Assembly: GCF_002775205.1 (NCBI RefSeq)
Contig: NC_036459.1
Location: forward strand, 19,204,312-19,268,311
Reading direction: 5' to 3'
DNA from: Xiphophorus maculatus
Taxonomy: Eukaryota > Chordata > Actinopteri > Cyprinodontiformes > Poeciliidae
DNA length: 64,000 nt
Shown: piece after piece, positions 49,102 through 59,639 of the stretch
Position numbering within the stretch: position 1 is the stretch's first letter
Layout of the letters: each line of letters starts with the position of its first letter
Position numbers and translations under genes: made by a program
The notes under the pieces: model-generated
Told to the model about the DNA's origin: nothing
Databases searched by the model: none
The model's input: the letters and a program-made list of their open reading frames with translations, nothing else

Positions 49102-52100
49102 CTCCTAAACTCTCCAAACACACCAAACTAACTGTCTCAAACTAAATAACCATTATCCAAACGCTGCTATCCAAACTATCAAAACTCTATCCACTCTCTC
49201 AACTGACCGCAACTCGCCTACAACAACCCACATTTTGAATGGAGCCTGTGGGGTTTCTAAAGTTGTCAAACCCCGCGCCAACATCTGAGCCACTTCCCGA
49301 AGCAGTCACGTGGTACAGCCAGGCAGCGAGGCTTCGGACGTCATCGTTTTCGGCTCCTCCCCTAAATGAAGCAAGCCTCGATACGCGCTTTACGGAAACG
49401 CCCCCTCCATTACTCGACACACGCCTCGAAGCCTCGGCACATCACGTCACATCACTACCTGGGTCCACCACCCCTCACCGAACCATTTCATGACAAATAG
49501 AGGTATGAATAATTTTGGACATAACTGTGCATACCTATTGGACAATCTTCTCATTATAATTGTGATGGTATACATACAAGCACTGCAAATTGACAAATAT
49601 TGTATTTGATAAGTACTATTTTTTTCTGTTTATTAATAATAAGTATGTATGTTAAAACTGTAACATAATGAAGCACTTTCAACTAGAAATTAGAATAGTT
49701 ATTGGTCTTTATGTTGATGTTCTATATGAGAGCGTAGATTTACACACATTGCTTCATCACATACACCCCACCCCACAAACACAGCGTCAGGGTGAGGGAT
49801 GAAGTGGGATTTAGGCTAAAAATGATTTTGAACTGATTTACTTTATGAAGTAAATCAGTTTACTACAAGAACTTTAAGGAAACTTGATAAATAAAGTGGT
49901 GTGTTGCAGCTCACCTGGCTGCAGGTAGTCTCCACTCTGTGTAAGCCGAAGGAGAAATCATCAGCCAGAGAGACGGACTCCTCCTTCAGCAGGTCAAAGA
50001 AGGACGGCCAGCCTACACACGGTTTGTTTAAGAACACAAGAGGAATCTTGGGATAAAAACCTCCACCTCCTTCCAGATTACATTTCACACTTCTGTCTTT
50101 ATCAACATATGGCATATTAATACCATATATCTAGAATAATGAGTCACATATGACACCTGAGGCTTCACAACAAGGCTCCATTAGAGCTTCAGCTTGTTTT
50201 ATATGAATCAGATTCAGTTATTGAGCAGTAAAATAAATAACTACAGATGGAAATGAGGGAGTTCAGACAGTTGGACAGAAATCTGACAGAAGTTCTACTC
50301 ACCTGATTGTGAGTCAAATTTAGAATCTGAGCTGTAAAAGGAAACAAAAATAGCTCATATATAGCAATGGTATTGTTTTGTCTTATGATCTTTTGTTACA
50401 AAAATAATCCTCTGATTTAACTGATTTTTTATAACTGTACTGTGAGCTTTAATCCATCTGTTGGGCAAGCACAAACACATGGGCAGTCAGGTGTGGTGTA
50501 CAGAGCTCCTCACCTGAAGAGAGGGCCCCCACAGACAACACAGTGATAGATTCCCTCATCTTTATGGTATGTGAACTCCCCAGTAAAGGCACTGTGGGAA
50601 AGGAAGTATTAATAAATAATAACAGCACAAAATGATTCAGTAGTTAGTAATGTGGTACCATGCACTGTAGGATTATTATCAGGCTAGTATAATATAATCA
50701 GATTCTACTTCCACCCTGTACTTCACCCAATTGCAAAATATCTATTGGAATAAAATTCAAGCACGCAGTGAAACCTGAGATCTATTCCAGGGCAATTATA
50801 AAATTAAAAAAAAGACTGATTTGTGACTTGGCAGAGAACCAAAGCTCTATCTTCCCAACCTCTCGGTTCCTCTCTCCTGAGTGACATGGAACTGCTTTGG
50901 GGTGAGGCGTTTCCTCAGTTCCTCCTGAGGGAAACTCACTGGCCAGGTCTTCTTACTCCTACAGGCTCCTGTGAATGAAGACAGGAAAAAAGTTCACTAC
51001 AGATTTCTTCTGAAGCCCCAGAAGAAGAATCAATATGTGATTTGCTTATCTAACTACAGTACAGACCAAAAGTTTGGACACACCTTCTAATTCAATAGGT
51101 TTTCATTATTTCCATGACTATTTATAAGGCAAGAAATCCCACTTATTAACCTGACAGGGCACACCTATGAAGTGAAAACCATTTCAGTTGACTACCTCTT
51201 GAAGCTCATCAAGAAAATGCAGAGTGTGTGCAAAGCAGTAATCACAGCAAAAGGTTGCTGCTTTGAAGAAACTAGAGTATAAGGGCTATTTTCAGTTGTT
51301 TTACACTTTTTTGTTTAGTGCATATTTCCACATGTGTTATTCATAGTTTTGATGCCTTCAGTGTGAATCTACAATGTCAATAGTCATGAAAATAAAGGAA
51401 ACTCATTGAATTAAAAGCTGTGTCCAAACTTTTGGTCTGTACTGTATATATAAAGCATCACACACAGAATCTTATCCACTGATCAGCCGCAAACTGAAAA
51501 CCTTCTGCTGAGAACACCTGCTGGGACGCTGGCAGCAGATCCTTATAAGATGCGAGTTTGTTGTTCACATGAGTAACTTTTCCACATTTATCACTTTAGA
51601 AGTACAAACTTAAACATATTTTATTTAGAACTTGGGTGATAGCCTAACAAGAAATTGTATATTGATATGAAGTGGAAGAAAAATAATACCTTGGAATCCA
51701 AAGCTTTTTATCTTTAAAAATCTGAAAAGTGTGATGTGTGTGTGATTTCAGTCCCCTTAATGCTAATATCCCAATATAAAACTAAGTGCAACTAATTGTC
51801 TTCCGAATGCAGCAGTGTGTCAAAATGTAAAACCTCAGCAGGATGAGCAATGGGTACACCACACACGCACCCCCACACCCACGCACGACATGCGGTGTGT
51901 GTTTCTGTAGGTCTGCAGTAGACTGCAGGCTAACCATGTTTGGATCAAGAATTTCATGTTATTTCTGACATTGTCGCATTAGGATAAAACTATGTTGTTC
52001 ATTGGTTTCCAGATGTGGCTGATCAGTAAATTAAAAAAAATAGCCATAATGTTACAATTGGTCTTGCACTAGAGGTTTTTATCACTTCCTTCAACCTGCA

Positions 52101-55100
52101 CATAGACATTTTTATATACATTGAAGTTGTGAACGTCCTATTAAAAAAAACTAAACAGACATTTAAAAAATGTGCAGCTAGACAATTATTTAAGAAAGTG
52201 ACTTGGTGCATGCAAGCTGCAGCAAAGCCAGGCAGTTCATTACGCAGCTGAAAGTTTGGTCTAGTTAAAGGTTGACCTCACCAGTAAACGCTGAATTTAA
52301 AAGTAAATAAAGACCACCTTCCCTGTAGCCACTATTGAAGTGTAATGTTTGGATCCTAGGCCAGACAAGTCAAAAGCAACATCACATGGTTTAAGAGGAC
52401 AGCAGAGTAATAAGAGAAATACAGTTTCACAAACAAAATCTACTGTCCATACAAACTGTACTTTGGCTTTACATCATGGGAGGCAGCATCCAAAATGTTA
52501 AATTAGATGGCTTATGCAATCAGAAGTATCTACAATGATGACAATTATACTGCCTTTAGTTCCTGTTTAAACAGTGTGTTCTAAATGTGACTTACATTCT
52601 GCTTCCAGAACTCCCTCCCTGGACCTTCCAGGTCCCCTCCAGGGCCCTACACAGTGCCCAAGCTAGAGCCAGGATACCCAACCCTCAACTCCAAGACCTC
52701 CACTGTGAGAGGCTTGAACTGTTCCCACTGGAGAATGTCAGGAAGATGCTAAATCCGCCCATGTAGTTCCTCTGGATGCACAGGAATCCAGAAGACCTAC
52801 TCAGTGTTCCTACAGAGTCAACATTCACAGATTTTTCTGAAGAATGTAACTCCAAATTATCTGTGGAGAATCTGCCTATTAAGATTTTTTCATAGCTCAT
52901 ATCTACAATCTTCTAAAGAAAATGCAATATCCAATATTCAGACAAGGTTCTTAATTACATCAGTCTTCAAAAATTTTACCAATCTTTCTCTCCATTTGAT
53001 AGGAATAGACTTCCCAAATAATGAAAAGTGGGATTCCTTGTAGTTGAAGTACCGGCAATGTTAGACAGGTGTTAGTATCCAGAACCAGGTAACTCTCTCT
53101 GCCCTTTCGGCCCCAACACCAAGCTGAACTACCTCAGAGATGTGGCCAACCCCGACTCTTCGGGACAGGGTTAGTCAGCCAGGTGGAGAACATCCTCAAA
53201 GCAGTCTTTGTTTCATCATACAAGATCAGGCTGTAGCCTATACTGGTGAAGTGATAGTAAAAGAAAGTTTCAAAAAATTCTAAAAACAAAATATCTTATG
53301 TGCTGGCACAATCACAAGCGCTATTTGAATCCCAAAAGAACATATAATGTATGTACAAACTATTTAAATCACGTGACTAAAACCTCTGATTCATACTATG
53401 AACAACTAAAACCTAAAATACACCAATACTGGATTTTACCCAAATTTTAACTGTCTTGACATGCATCTCTGTCAAAATGAAAACAGAGAAAATCCACTGG
53501 TTCTTCTCATTTTATTTTATATTTGTATTATATGTGGTTGTCTTTTCCTGCAGACTGGATGATGGGCTGCAGGTCCTGCTGAAGTATGAAGCATGCTGCT
53601 CCCTTGGGGTTTCTGACTCTCTTTCTGGAGAGATATGGTCAGTGCCAGAGACTGAAGTACAGCCCGGACTTCCTTCTGCAATTCTCCAGTATATTTAGCT
53701 TTCGACTCCACCAGCAAACCTGACAAATTGTCAAGTCAACCCAGATTCATTCTGCCAATCTTGCAAAAAACATAGTCTCTAAGGAACAAACCTGACTCAG
53801 ATAAAACCCTTTCCTTGTTGCTCAGCTTTTTCCATGTGTCCTCTGCTGTTTTGATGATTCATCTTTGGTAGAGCTCTCCAAGCCTCTGAGTTTGGAGGCC
53901 CTCCTTGCAATCACCCTAATCTTTCACTCCCTCCTTATTCTTGGATCAGATTCAAGTTGGCAATTTTAAAGGTCTCTGCCTGTACGTACACGCTCTTCAA
54001 ATTGTATAATTAGTTAGACAAATATGGAAAATGTTTTACAAAGTCAACTGTTAGTCTAGGTGCTGATTAGTGCTGGGTTAGTGCCAGAAAAAGTTCAGCA
54101 TTGAATGGCGTTGATGGTTCTAGGACAACTAGTTTAACATTTTGTTTGAATATTTGGAAGATGCTAGTTTGTGATTGGTTACAGTCAGAACTTGGATCAA
54201 TATAGCTGGTCACTTCTGATTTTAGAGGCTGTTCTTGTCCAGACATTCATCTCTATCAATTTATCAAGAGGCCAAAAGACATCAGTTACCATCTAAATAT
54301 TTACTGTTGCCTTAAATTAAGCCTGAAACTAGACTTTGTCCAAACAATAAATTATAATTGAAAGGCAGCATGTGAGTAAAATTGCCTTGCGTTCTTATTC
54401 AGCTTTTTAGATTCTTAAATTGTTTGATTTTCTTTAATCAGGATCTTTTAATGTTGAAGGATTCAGGGCAAAAAAATCCAAATCTAACAATTAACCTTGT
54501 CGGTTCATTTAGACTTGGTTTGGTGAACAAACAGGTAAGATCTCTGTTCTCTGAAACGACCAATTAAAAGCTAGAAATGGTTAGTTCAGATCAGTCTGAT
54601 TAGAAAACAAACCAAAACACAGCACACCACTCCAGCAATGCGTTAACGTGTTAATGCGAGGCAGAGCCAATCAGACACACAGCACGCAGTCAGTGGACCT
54701 GAGGGGAGACTGCAGGACCTCAGAGGCACAGGCTGACTCTTGGTTATTAGATGCAGCAGATTGAAGCCCGACATGGTTGCTGGAGAAAAGGCAGAGCCCA
54801 ACACAGAACTAGAATCAACCTGCCCTCAGCAGGGCCACAACCCAGGTCTGGACTGGATGAGGGACAGAATGACAAGGGAAAACAGGATCATGAACAGCAT
54901 TAGAAACCAAAACCAGGCTGCTGGATCACTGAAATCCACAGTGTTGATGAAGGTTCTGAAGAGGATTGGTTAAAAAGGACACAGAAAATGGTACAGTCAC
55001 TTATTTGTTCATGGTTTACCATGAAGATTGATTCTGTTTCCAGGCTTTGTTGATCTTACCTTCTCACTTCCAGCTATGGTTTGGCCATCATTCAGTGGAA

Positions 55101-58100
55101 ACGTACACAACGGTTGGCAGCAGCAGTTTTTGTGCTGACAATGCATTATTGTGCAGACTTATCAGATCCAAGTTCAAAAATAACTTTTTTAAAGTTTTCT
55201 CTAAGAAATCTTCTCATCATAAAATGAAAATCCTTGGAGTCCAATAAAATTGTGTTTACATGCTTACAAACACTGATCAGGAGATTCAATCTGCTTTGGT
55301 TGTGAATTGACTCAATATGAATAAGATTAATTGAATATTAGTTAAAGAATGTATTCCACCTTAACAGCTGTATCTATTATATCTCTCTCTTAGGTGAACC
55401 ATAATTAAATACTTAACTTAATTTTTCATCAATAGGACTACATATTGGATTGTAGTTAAAATTGATATTTAAATTTTGTACGTTTCTGTCAACTATAACT
55501 GCACATTTATTGTTTTTTGTTTGTTTTTTTGATGATAATCTAATCTTTGTAATTGTTAATCAAAAAATTAAAAAATAATAGCAATTCATAAAATGGAGTA
55601 TGATTGTATATGTTGGGAAAAAACAGAGCAGAAAGCTGGTTACCTTTTGGCTCCTTTAAGGTAAAGTATTTACTTCATATCCTTATTTTGATGTTTTACT
55701 GTAATCTGATGCAGTGCGACCTTCTGCTGAGCTCTGCCTGGGAAAATGATACTTCAGATTGGTGCCAAAATAAAAAATAAAGTTTGGAAAGAGAAAAATG
55801 TAGATATTTACTGAAACGTTTGGTAACAATTTATTTGACAGGTTGGGAATAAGACTGTCATGACACCGTCATAAACGTGACATAACACCTGTCATGAACA
55901 TGAATAAGTCTTCATGAATATTTATGACTGTTGTCATAAAGTGTCATTCGGTAAATCATGACACTTTTAATACAAAGTTGACATTATTCAAAATGTCTTT
56001 GTTATGACAACTTGACATTAACCAAGAAATCATGATCTGACATAAATTTGTTATAAAAGTATGGTTCCTATTTTAGAAATATTTAAGATTCCCCAGCTCT
56101 ACTCCTGATTCTCAGCACCGGCTGGTCGGAGCTTCCACTAGAAAAACTATTTCATGTTTTATATTGTCATTTTAGACTGTTATGTAAAAGTATTACAGTC
56201 AACATTGTTGTAAACAAAGAGCATATTTTCGCACTTAAATCTATTACTCTACCTAGAACAGCTGCAGGCAGAGCAGAGGGGTAGGCTGTGTTGCTGGCTT
56301 GCCCAAGGGTACGATGCAAGGCCAAGAGGAGCCCATGTCTAAGGAAGACAGCCATAAACCTGTGACGCTACAGACAGAGAGATACTGATCACTTCTGAGA
56401 CATTAGACAGGAAAAAGAACTGAAGTGTTGCAAAGCAGATTTCTTTTCCCCTCACTGTGTTCATATACACTAATAGGTCAGTCCTGTAATCTACCAAAGC
56501 TCATCAACACCATGAGATACTAAACTGAAGTATGAATCATTTTCCCAGAAAAGCTCAGCTGTGAGATTTTTACATGCACCCACAATCAGACGATTGGGAA
56601 GCATCCATTCAGTGGCTTTCTCGTCACAATATAAAGTCTGGCATGAACCAGAGGCAGATGCACTAAAGTTTTAAAAAGTTGCGTTTTGAAAATAGAGAAA
56701 TTCTGCTCCTATGGTTTAAAAGTCCTTTTAATGCAATGCCTTCCCAGGCTGTATACAGCATCGGGCAAAATAGAAGGCACTACACCTTCAAAAGGAAGTT
56801 TTTATTTTTTGTATATACATAAAAAATATATTAATAATAAACTAAGAGATCTGGAGAAGATCTGAGGAGTGGACCAAAAACCCATTGATTGCAATAGTAT
56901 ATTGCAATAGTATATTGCAATCAATATAACAAGAATAGTCAGAATATCTGACTATTCTTGTAGTCAGATATTTTTTGACTACAAGAAATATCTGATCTGA
57001 AATTATAAACAAAGGTTTGTGTAGCAAATATTAAGTTCTCATTTTCTATTGTATCAAATGCTTATTTCATAGACCAAAACACCAATTAATTATTGGAAAA
57101 TCAAATCAATGTTATTTTTCTGGATTTTACTTTTAGGTCCCATCTCTCATAGTTGAGGTGAACCTAAGCTGAAGCTTACAGACATCTCTATTCTTTGTTA
57201 GAAGGGAAACGTAGAAAATCACCAGTATATAAAATACTTTTTCATTACATCTAAAACAATAACTTAGCCCAAGTTTTTAACACCTTGAAAGGGAAAAAAT
57301 TCAATGGCTGTTAAAATTGTCATGTAGGATAAATACACAAAAAAAGCTATGCTATTAGCCAATTACATTTTTGCGCAAAAAATGTCTTTTCAGATATACT
57401 GAGTTTATTTGAATTCTTATCTTATTCCTCTGCATAAGAAAAGTCTTTATTGTTTTAAGCATCACTTTTGGCTACTGGGCAGCAAACTATGTGCTTCTCT
57501 AGGGTCAGAAAGGGCTTAATGTCTATTTGGCCTCTAAAGTCACAGCTGTCTTATAAACAGTCATGTTTATTTTGCAACAACCTGCTTGTATTTTTGTATT
57601 ATCATGCCAGTCTTTAAGCCTCGAGCAGCTACTTGCTGTTTCACGAAACTGCTGTACAGTATGCTCTTTATAAATAAAGGTTTGGGGCGGGGGAAGTCAT
57701 GGTAGAAACCATAAATACGTAGCTTGGCTAGACTTTATGGCTAAGTTACGTACTTTAACACCGCAGCCATATTGGAAGGACGGGTCTATTGGAACTGCTG
57801 TGTAACCATACGGGACATATTTCATTTGTGCTCATGACGATGTCATTTATTGTCTGACAAGCAGAACGGTTCCTGAAAAGTAACGCCTACTAAACAAAAA
57901 GCCCTTCTCAGACGGGCTCGACTCAGCAGATCATCTGGACAACCAACAGATCCTGAACACCAGGACAACCAGGTCCCTGCCTGTATTCAAGCTCCGGGTT
58001 TCATAATAAAATTTTAAATTATTGCAGTGTTATCACCAATTAAATTGATGACAAAAATGTGAAATACTGATTAAATAGTCATTTACTACAAATATGTTAA

Positions 58101-58261
58101 TCGTTTAATAAAACGCCCCGGTTTGTTGCTCTACAAAGCTAGTTTTCGGCGTAAAACAAGATAAAAATCATACCAGAGAAGAGCAGAAGCAGGAGCAGCA
58201 CGATGTTAGCTGGTAAACGTCCAGTTTCTGCGGCTGATAAGCCTTGTTTAAAGCGGTACAT
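47416..58261 (-). CDS. msrb3: msrb3, methionine-R-sulfoxide reductase B3 (six exons, ER form)
   Basis: Exons in transcript order: 58261-58174, 50968-50860, 50591-50514, 50331-50303 (only 29 nt), 50012-49915, 47577-47416 (stop at 47418-47416). They total 564 nt, or 187 residues, close to the vertebrate family. The enzyme reduces methionine-R-sulfoxide in proteins. Zinc is held by C83-x2-C86 (CVVC) and C132-x2-C135 (CSQC). GWPSF and [16 protein letters not shown] are family hallmarks, and the catalytic cysteine is C155 in GKRYCINS. Residues 1-31 carry a hydrophobic run ([15 protein letters not shown]) after basic residues, an ER signal. The C-terminus KVDL resembles KDEL-type retrieval signals, and human MSRB3 ends KAEL. 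In-frame Mets upstream at 58345 and 58363 are possible alternative starts; I prefer 58261 because it places the hydrophobic segment near the N-terminus. Intron 1 is 7.2 kb. Confidence 0.95.
48269..49457. mobile_element. non-autonomous hAT element nested in the solo LTR
   Basis: A 1189-bp element with TAGTGATG...CATCACTA termini, flanked by the exact 8-bp duplication CCTGGGTC (48261-48268 and 49458-49465). Subterminal regions carry several GAAGCCTC/GAGGCTTC words in both orientations, as expected of hAT transposase-binding repeats. It contains a (ATCT)n microsatellite and short ORFs but no recognisable transposase. It inserted into the LTR and therefore postdates it. Confidence 0.9.
49041..49102. 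repeat. (ATCT)n microsatellite inside the hAT element
   Basis: About 15 perfect TATC units; a common passenger of non-autonomous elements. Confidence 0.97.
49831..49860. repeat. perfect hairpin, 13-bp arms
   Basis: AACTGATTTACTT (49831-49843), loop TATG and its exact reverse complement (49848-49860), about 55 nt downstream (intron side) of the msrb3 exon 5 donor on the gene strand. Confidence 0.85.
51057..51444. mobile_element. Tc1/mariner MITE with long terminal inverted repeats
   Basis: A 388-bp element flanked by TA dinucleotides (51055-51056 and 51445-51446). It begins CAGTACAGACCAAAAGTTTG, and the last ~67 bp are the reverse complement of the first ~67 bp with only a few mismatches. 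The middle keeps the last residues of a Tc1 transposase: [20 protein letters not shown] and the terminal FEETRV followed by a stop, at about 51200-51282. It is a deletion derivative of an autonomous element. It starts just 89 bp upstream of msrb3 exon 2, close to the branch-point region. Confidence 0.92.
55815..56065. repeat. TGTCATGA-rich interspersed repeat
   Basis: Many close copies of TGTCATGA/TCATGACA and GACATAA words in both orientations (for example ACTGTCATGACACCGTCATA and AAATCATGACACTTTTAATA). From memory this is a common fish interspersed repeat, but I cannot assign the superfamily. It ends shortly before the alternative msrb3 exon. Confidence 0.55.
56253..56355 (-). CDS. msrb3: msrb3 alternative first exon (putative mitochondrial presequence)
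   Basis: This minus-strand segment opens with ATG at 56355 and encodes [18 protein letters not shown] followed by [16 protein letters not shown]. It ends CTA-G before a gtagag donor, leaving one base, exactly the phase needed to join exon 2 (GA GCC TGT) and make Gly. The 34 residues contain Arg and His, no Asp or Glu, and Leu-rich amphipathic spacing, as in a mitochondrial targeting peptide. Human MSRB3 uses alternative first exons for ER and mitochondrial forms. Splicing here would give a 192-residue protein lacking the signal peptide but sharing the whole catalytic domain. This is inferred from phase, composition and family precedent. Confidence 0.65.
56884..57000. repeat. cluster of perfect hairpins (13-bp and 15-bp arms)
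   Basis: ATTGATTGCAATA (56884-56896) pairs exactly with 56913-56925. Immediately after, ACAAGAATAGTCAGA (56929-56943), loop ATA and its exact complement (56947-56961) form a second stem. CAGATATTT and AAATATCTG follow as a third, shorter stem that reuses pieces of the second. The reuse suggests local templated copying rather than independent origin. Confidence 0.85.
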
Positions 58262-58599
58262 CAGGTGGAGTTCGGATGAACAGACACAGAGTTTCTGACC
58301 AACAGGCTGAGTCTGAGTGAGCCGAATGTCAAGGCACCAACACATTACCTTATATGGGCACAAATGTGTTTAGCTTCCGCTTTGGTAAAGAAGCATATCT
58401 TCACCAAAGTACATGTGCTCAAATGGATTTGTGCACATCATGCATGTTCTATGTGCAGCAGCAACATCAAAAATAGCAGAAATATTGATTTACAGACACT
58501 TTCAAACTTTATGTACATACTGCCACCTACTGTACAAGAGTGGAAAAACTCTTCTTCATGTTCTCTGAAAACAGTCCTGGTTGCTGTTTTTCATCTGAG

Positions 58600-58750
58600 C
58601 TTGGCTCAGGTTTCTTCCTGTCAACAGGGAGTTTTTCTTTTCCACTGTCACTACATGCATGTTCAGAATGAGGAATTGCTGGAAAATTAATGACACAATG
58701 CCAGGGATTGTCCACTGTGGCCCAGAGAGGCCCTTTGGATCTCCACAATT
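58600..58750 (+). repeat. interspersed repeat fragment, possibly family C
   Basis: GGTTTCTTCCTGTCAACAGG, then TTTTTCTTTTCCACTGTCAC and ACATGCATGTTCAGAATGAG, matches from memory a widely dispersed teleost repeat that normally continues into the 9075-9168 type tail. Here the tail is missing. Confidence 0.5.
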
Positions 58751-58887
58751 AAACTAATGTTTTCAAATATGAATGTAATAACAAATTCAAGTTTTATCAG
58801 TTTTTCATTGAATAATTGTACTGAATTTCCTCAACATTGAAATTACCAATAGCATTTTATATGTTCCTTCAAACAACTAAGAGAAGA

Positions 58888-59250
58888 TCATTTCCTCAAA
58901 GATTGACTGCACATATAACATTTACAGCAGGGTTGCAAAAGTAGTAATCTTTTTGTTTGGTATGTTTTCACCAGTGGCATTTTCTGGGTTGACTGTAGAG
59001 GTTCCTTGTCTTCTGTATGGACCGCTGTGCCATAGAGTCCCACAGGTGTTTTACGTCTAGTCAAAGACCTGCCCCTGTCCTCCAGTGGTGTCTCAGAATT
59101 TAGAGTTCCCTGGAAACAAGTCTCTGCTTTGACTGTTTTCTTCCCAGGCTTGTCCTTTCGTGTTCCATTTGCTTTGGATTTCAACCCAACAATATTTTTT
59201 ATAAATATAAGAAATGTGTAGATCTTCTGGACAATTTGGTTTTTCTTCAA
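58888..59250 (-). other. unrecognised 120-residue ORF between msrb3 and lemd3
   Basis: An uninterrupted minus-strand frame from an ATG at 59250, rich in Lys, Arg and Thr (for example KDKPGKKTVKAE, RGRSLTRRKTPVGLYG), with Cys near the end (QPCCKCYMC). It has no membrane segment and no domain I know. It could be a chance ORF, a piece of an old mobile element, or an unannotated exon. The intergenic gap has no other gene candidate. Confidence 0.2.
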
Positions 59251-59639
59251 GAACTATAACCAGAAATGATGGCTCTTTAAAAATGACGATGTCCTATATT
59301 ATATAAAAAACTGGGAGGTTTTTTTTTCAGAATGTGAAATTTGTGGTTAGGGTTAGGCAAAAATGGCTCTTTGGCTTATGAAGATGGAGAGTTGTAAGAA
59401 CCCATTGGATCAATAAATAAGAACTTGAGTTCTAAGTGACTTGAAATTACATCAATTGGTCCTGCACAGATAAACTGTTTTAATTCTGATTAAATAGAAG
59501 AACTTATCTGCAGCCATAAATGCCAGCATAATATGGGATGCAGTAAAGAAACACAATATTCATATAGGAGTTCCTCTAAAAATGTCCAATCCTTTGTAAG
59601 CGTTCAGATGGTCCACCGTCAAGCTCTAAATGTTCATTT

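Larger units (their letters stand above)
47994..49495. mobile_element. solo LTR (Gypsy-type look), interrupted by a hAT element
   Basis: Without its insertion this is a 305-bp LTR (47994-48268 plus 49466-49495). It starts TGTCAGG and ends CATGACA (TG...CA with short inverted ends). The 5-bp target duplication AATAG is exact on both sides (47989-47993 and 49496-49500). A TATTTAA box (about 48113) and ATTAAA (about 48239) fit LTR U3/R signals. The body (CCCAGGTGTGTCTCGTTCTG and onward) resembles LTRs of fish Gypsy-like retrotransposons. No internal gag/pol is present and only one LTR copy exists, so it is a recombined solo LTR. It lies in the last intron of msrb3. Confidence 0.88.
50969..58173 (-). 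other. msrb3 intron 1
   Basis: 7.2 kb. It contains a Tc1-type MITE directly upstream of exon 2, the alternative first exon, a TGTCATGA-rich repeat (55815-56065) and a hairpin cluster (56884-57000). Between 51450 and 55800, and from 57000 to 58170, I found no further feature I can support. Several short ORFs there, including 53517-53726 on the minus strand, may be retroelement scraps. Confidence 0.6.

Noticed and set aside
49041..49102. Regular tandem array considered as a CRISPR
   Set aside because: The unit is 4 bp with no spacers; it is a microsatellite.
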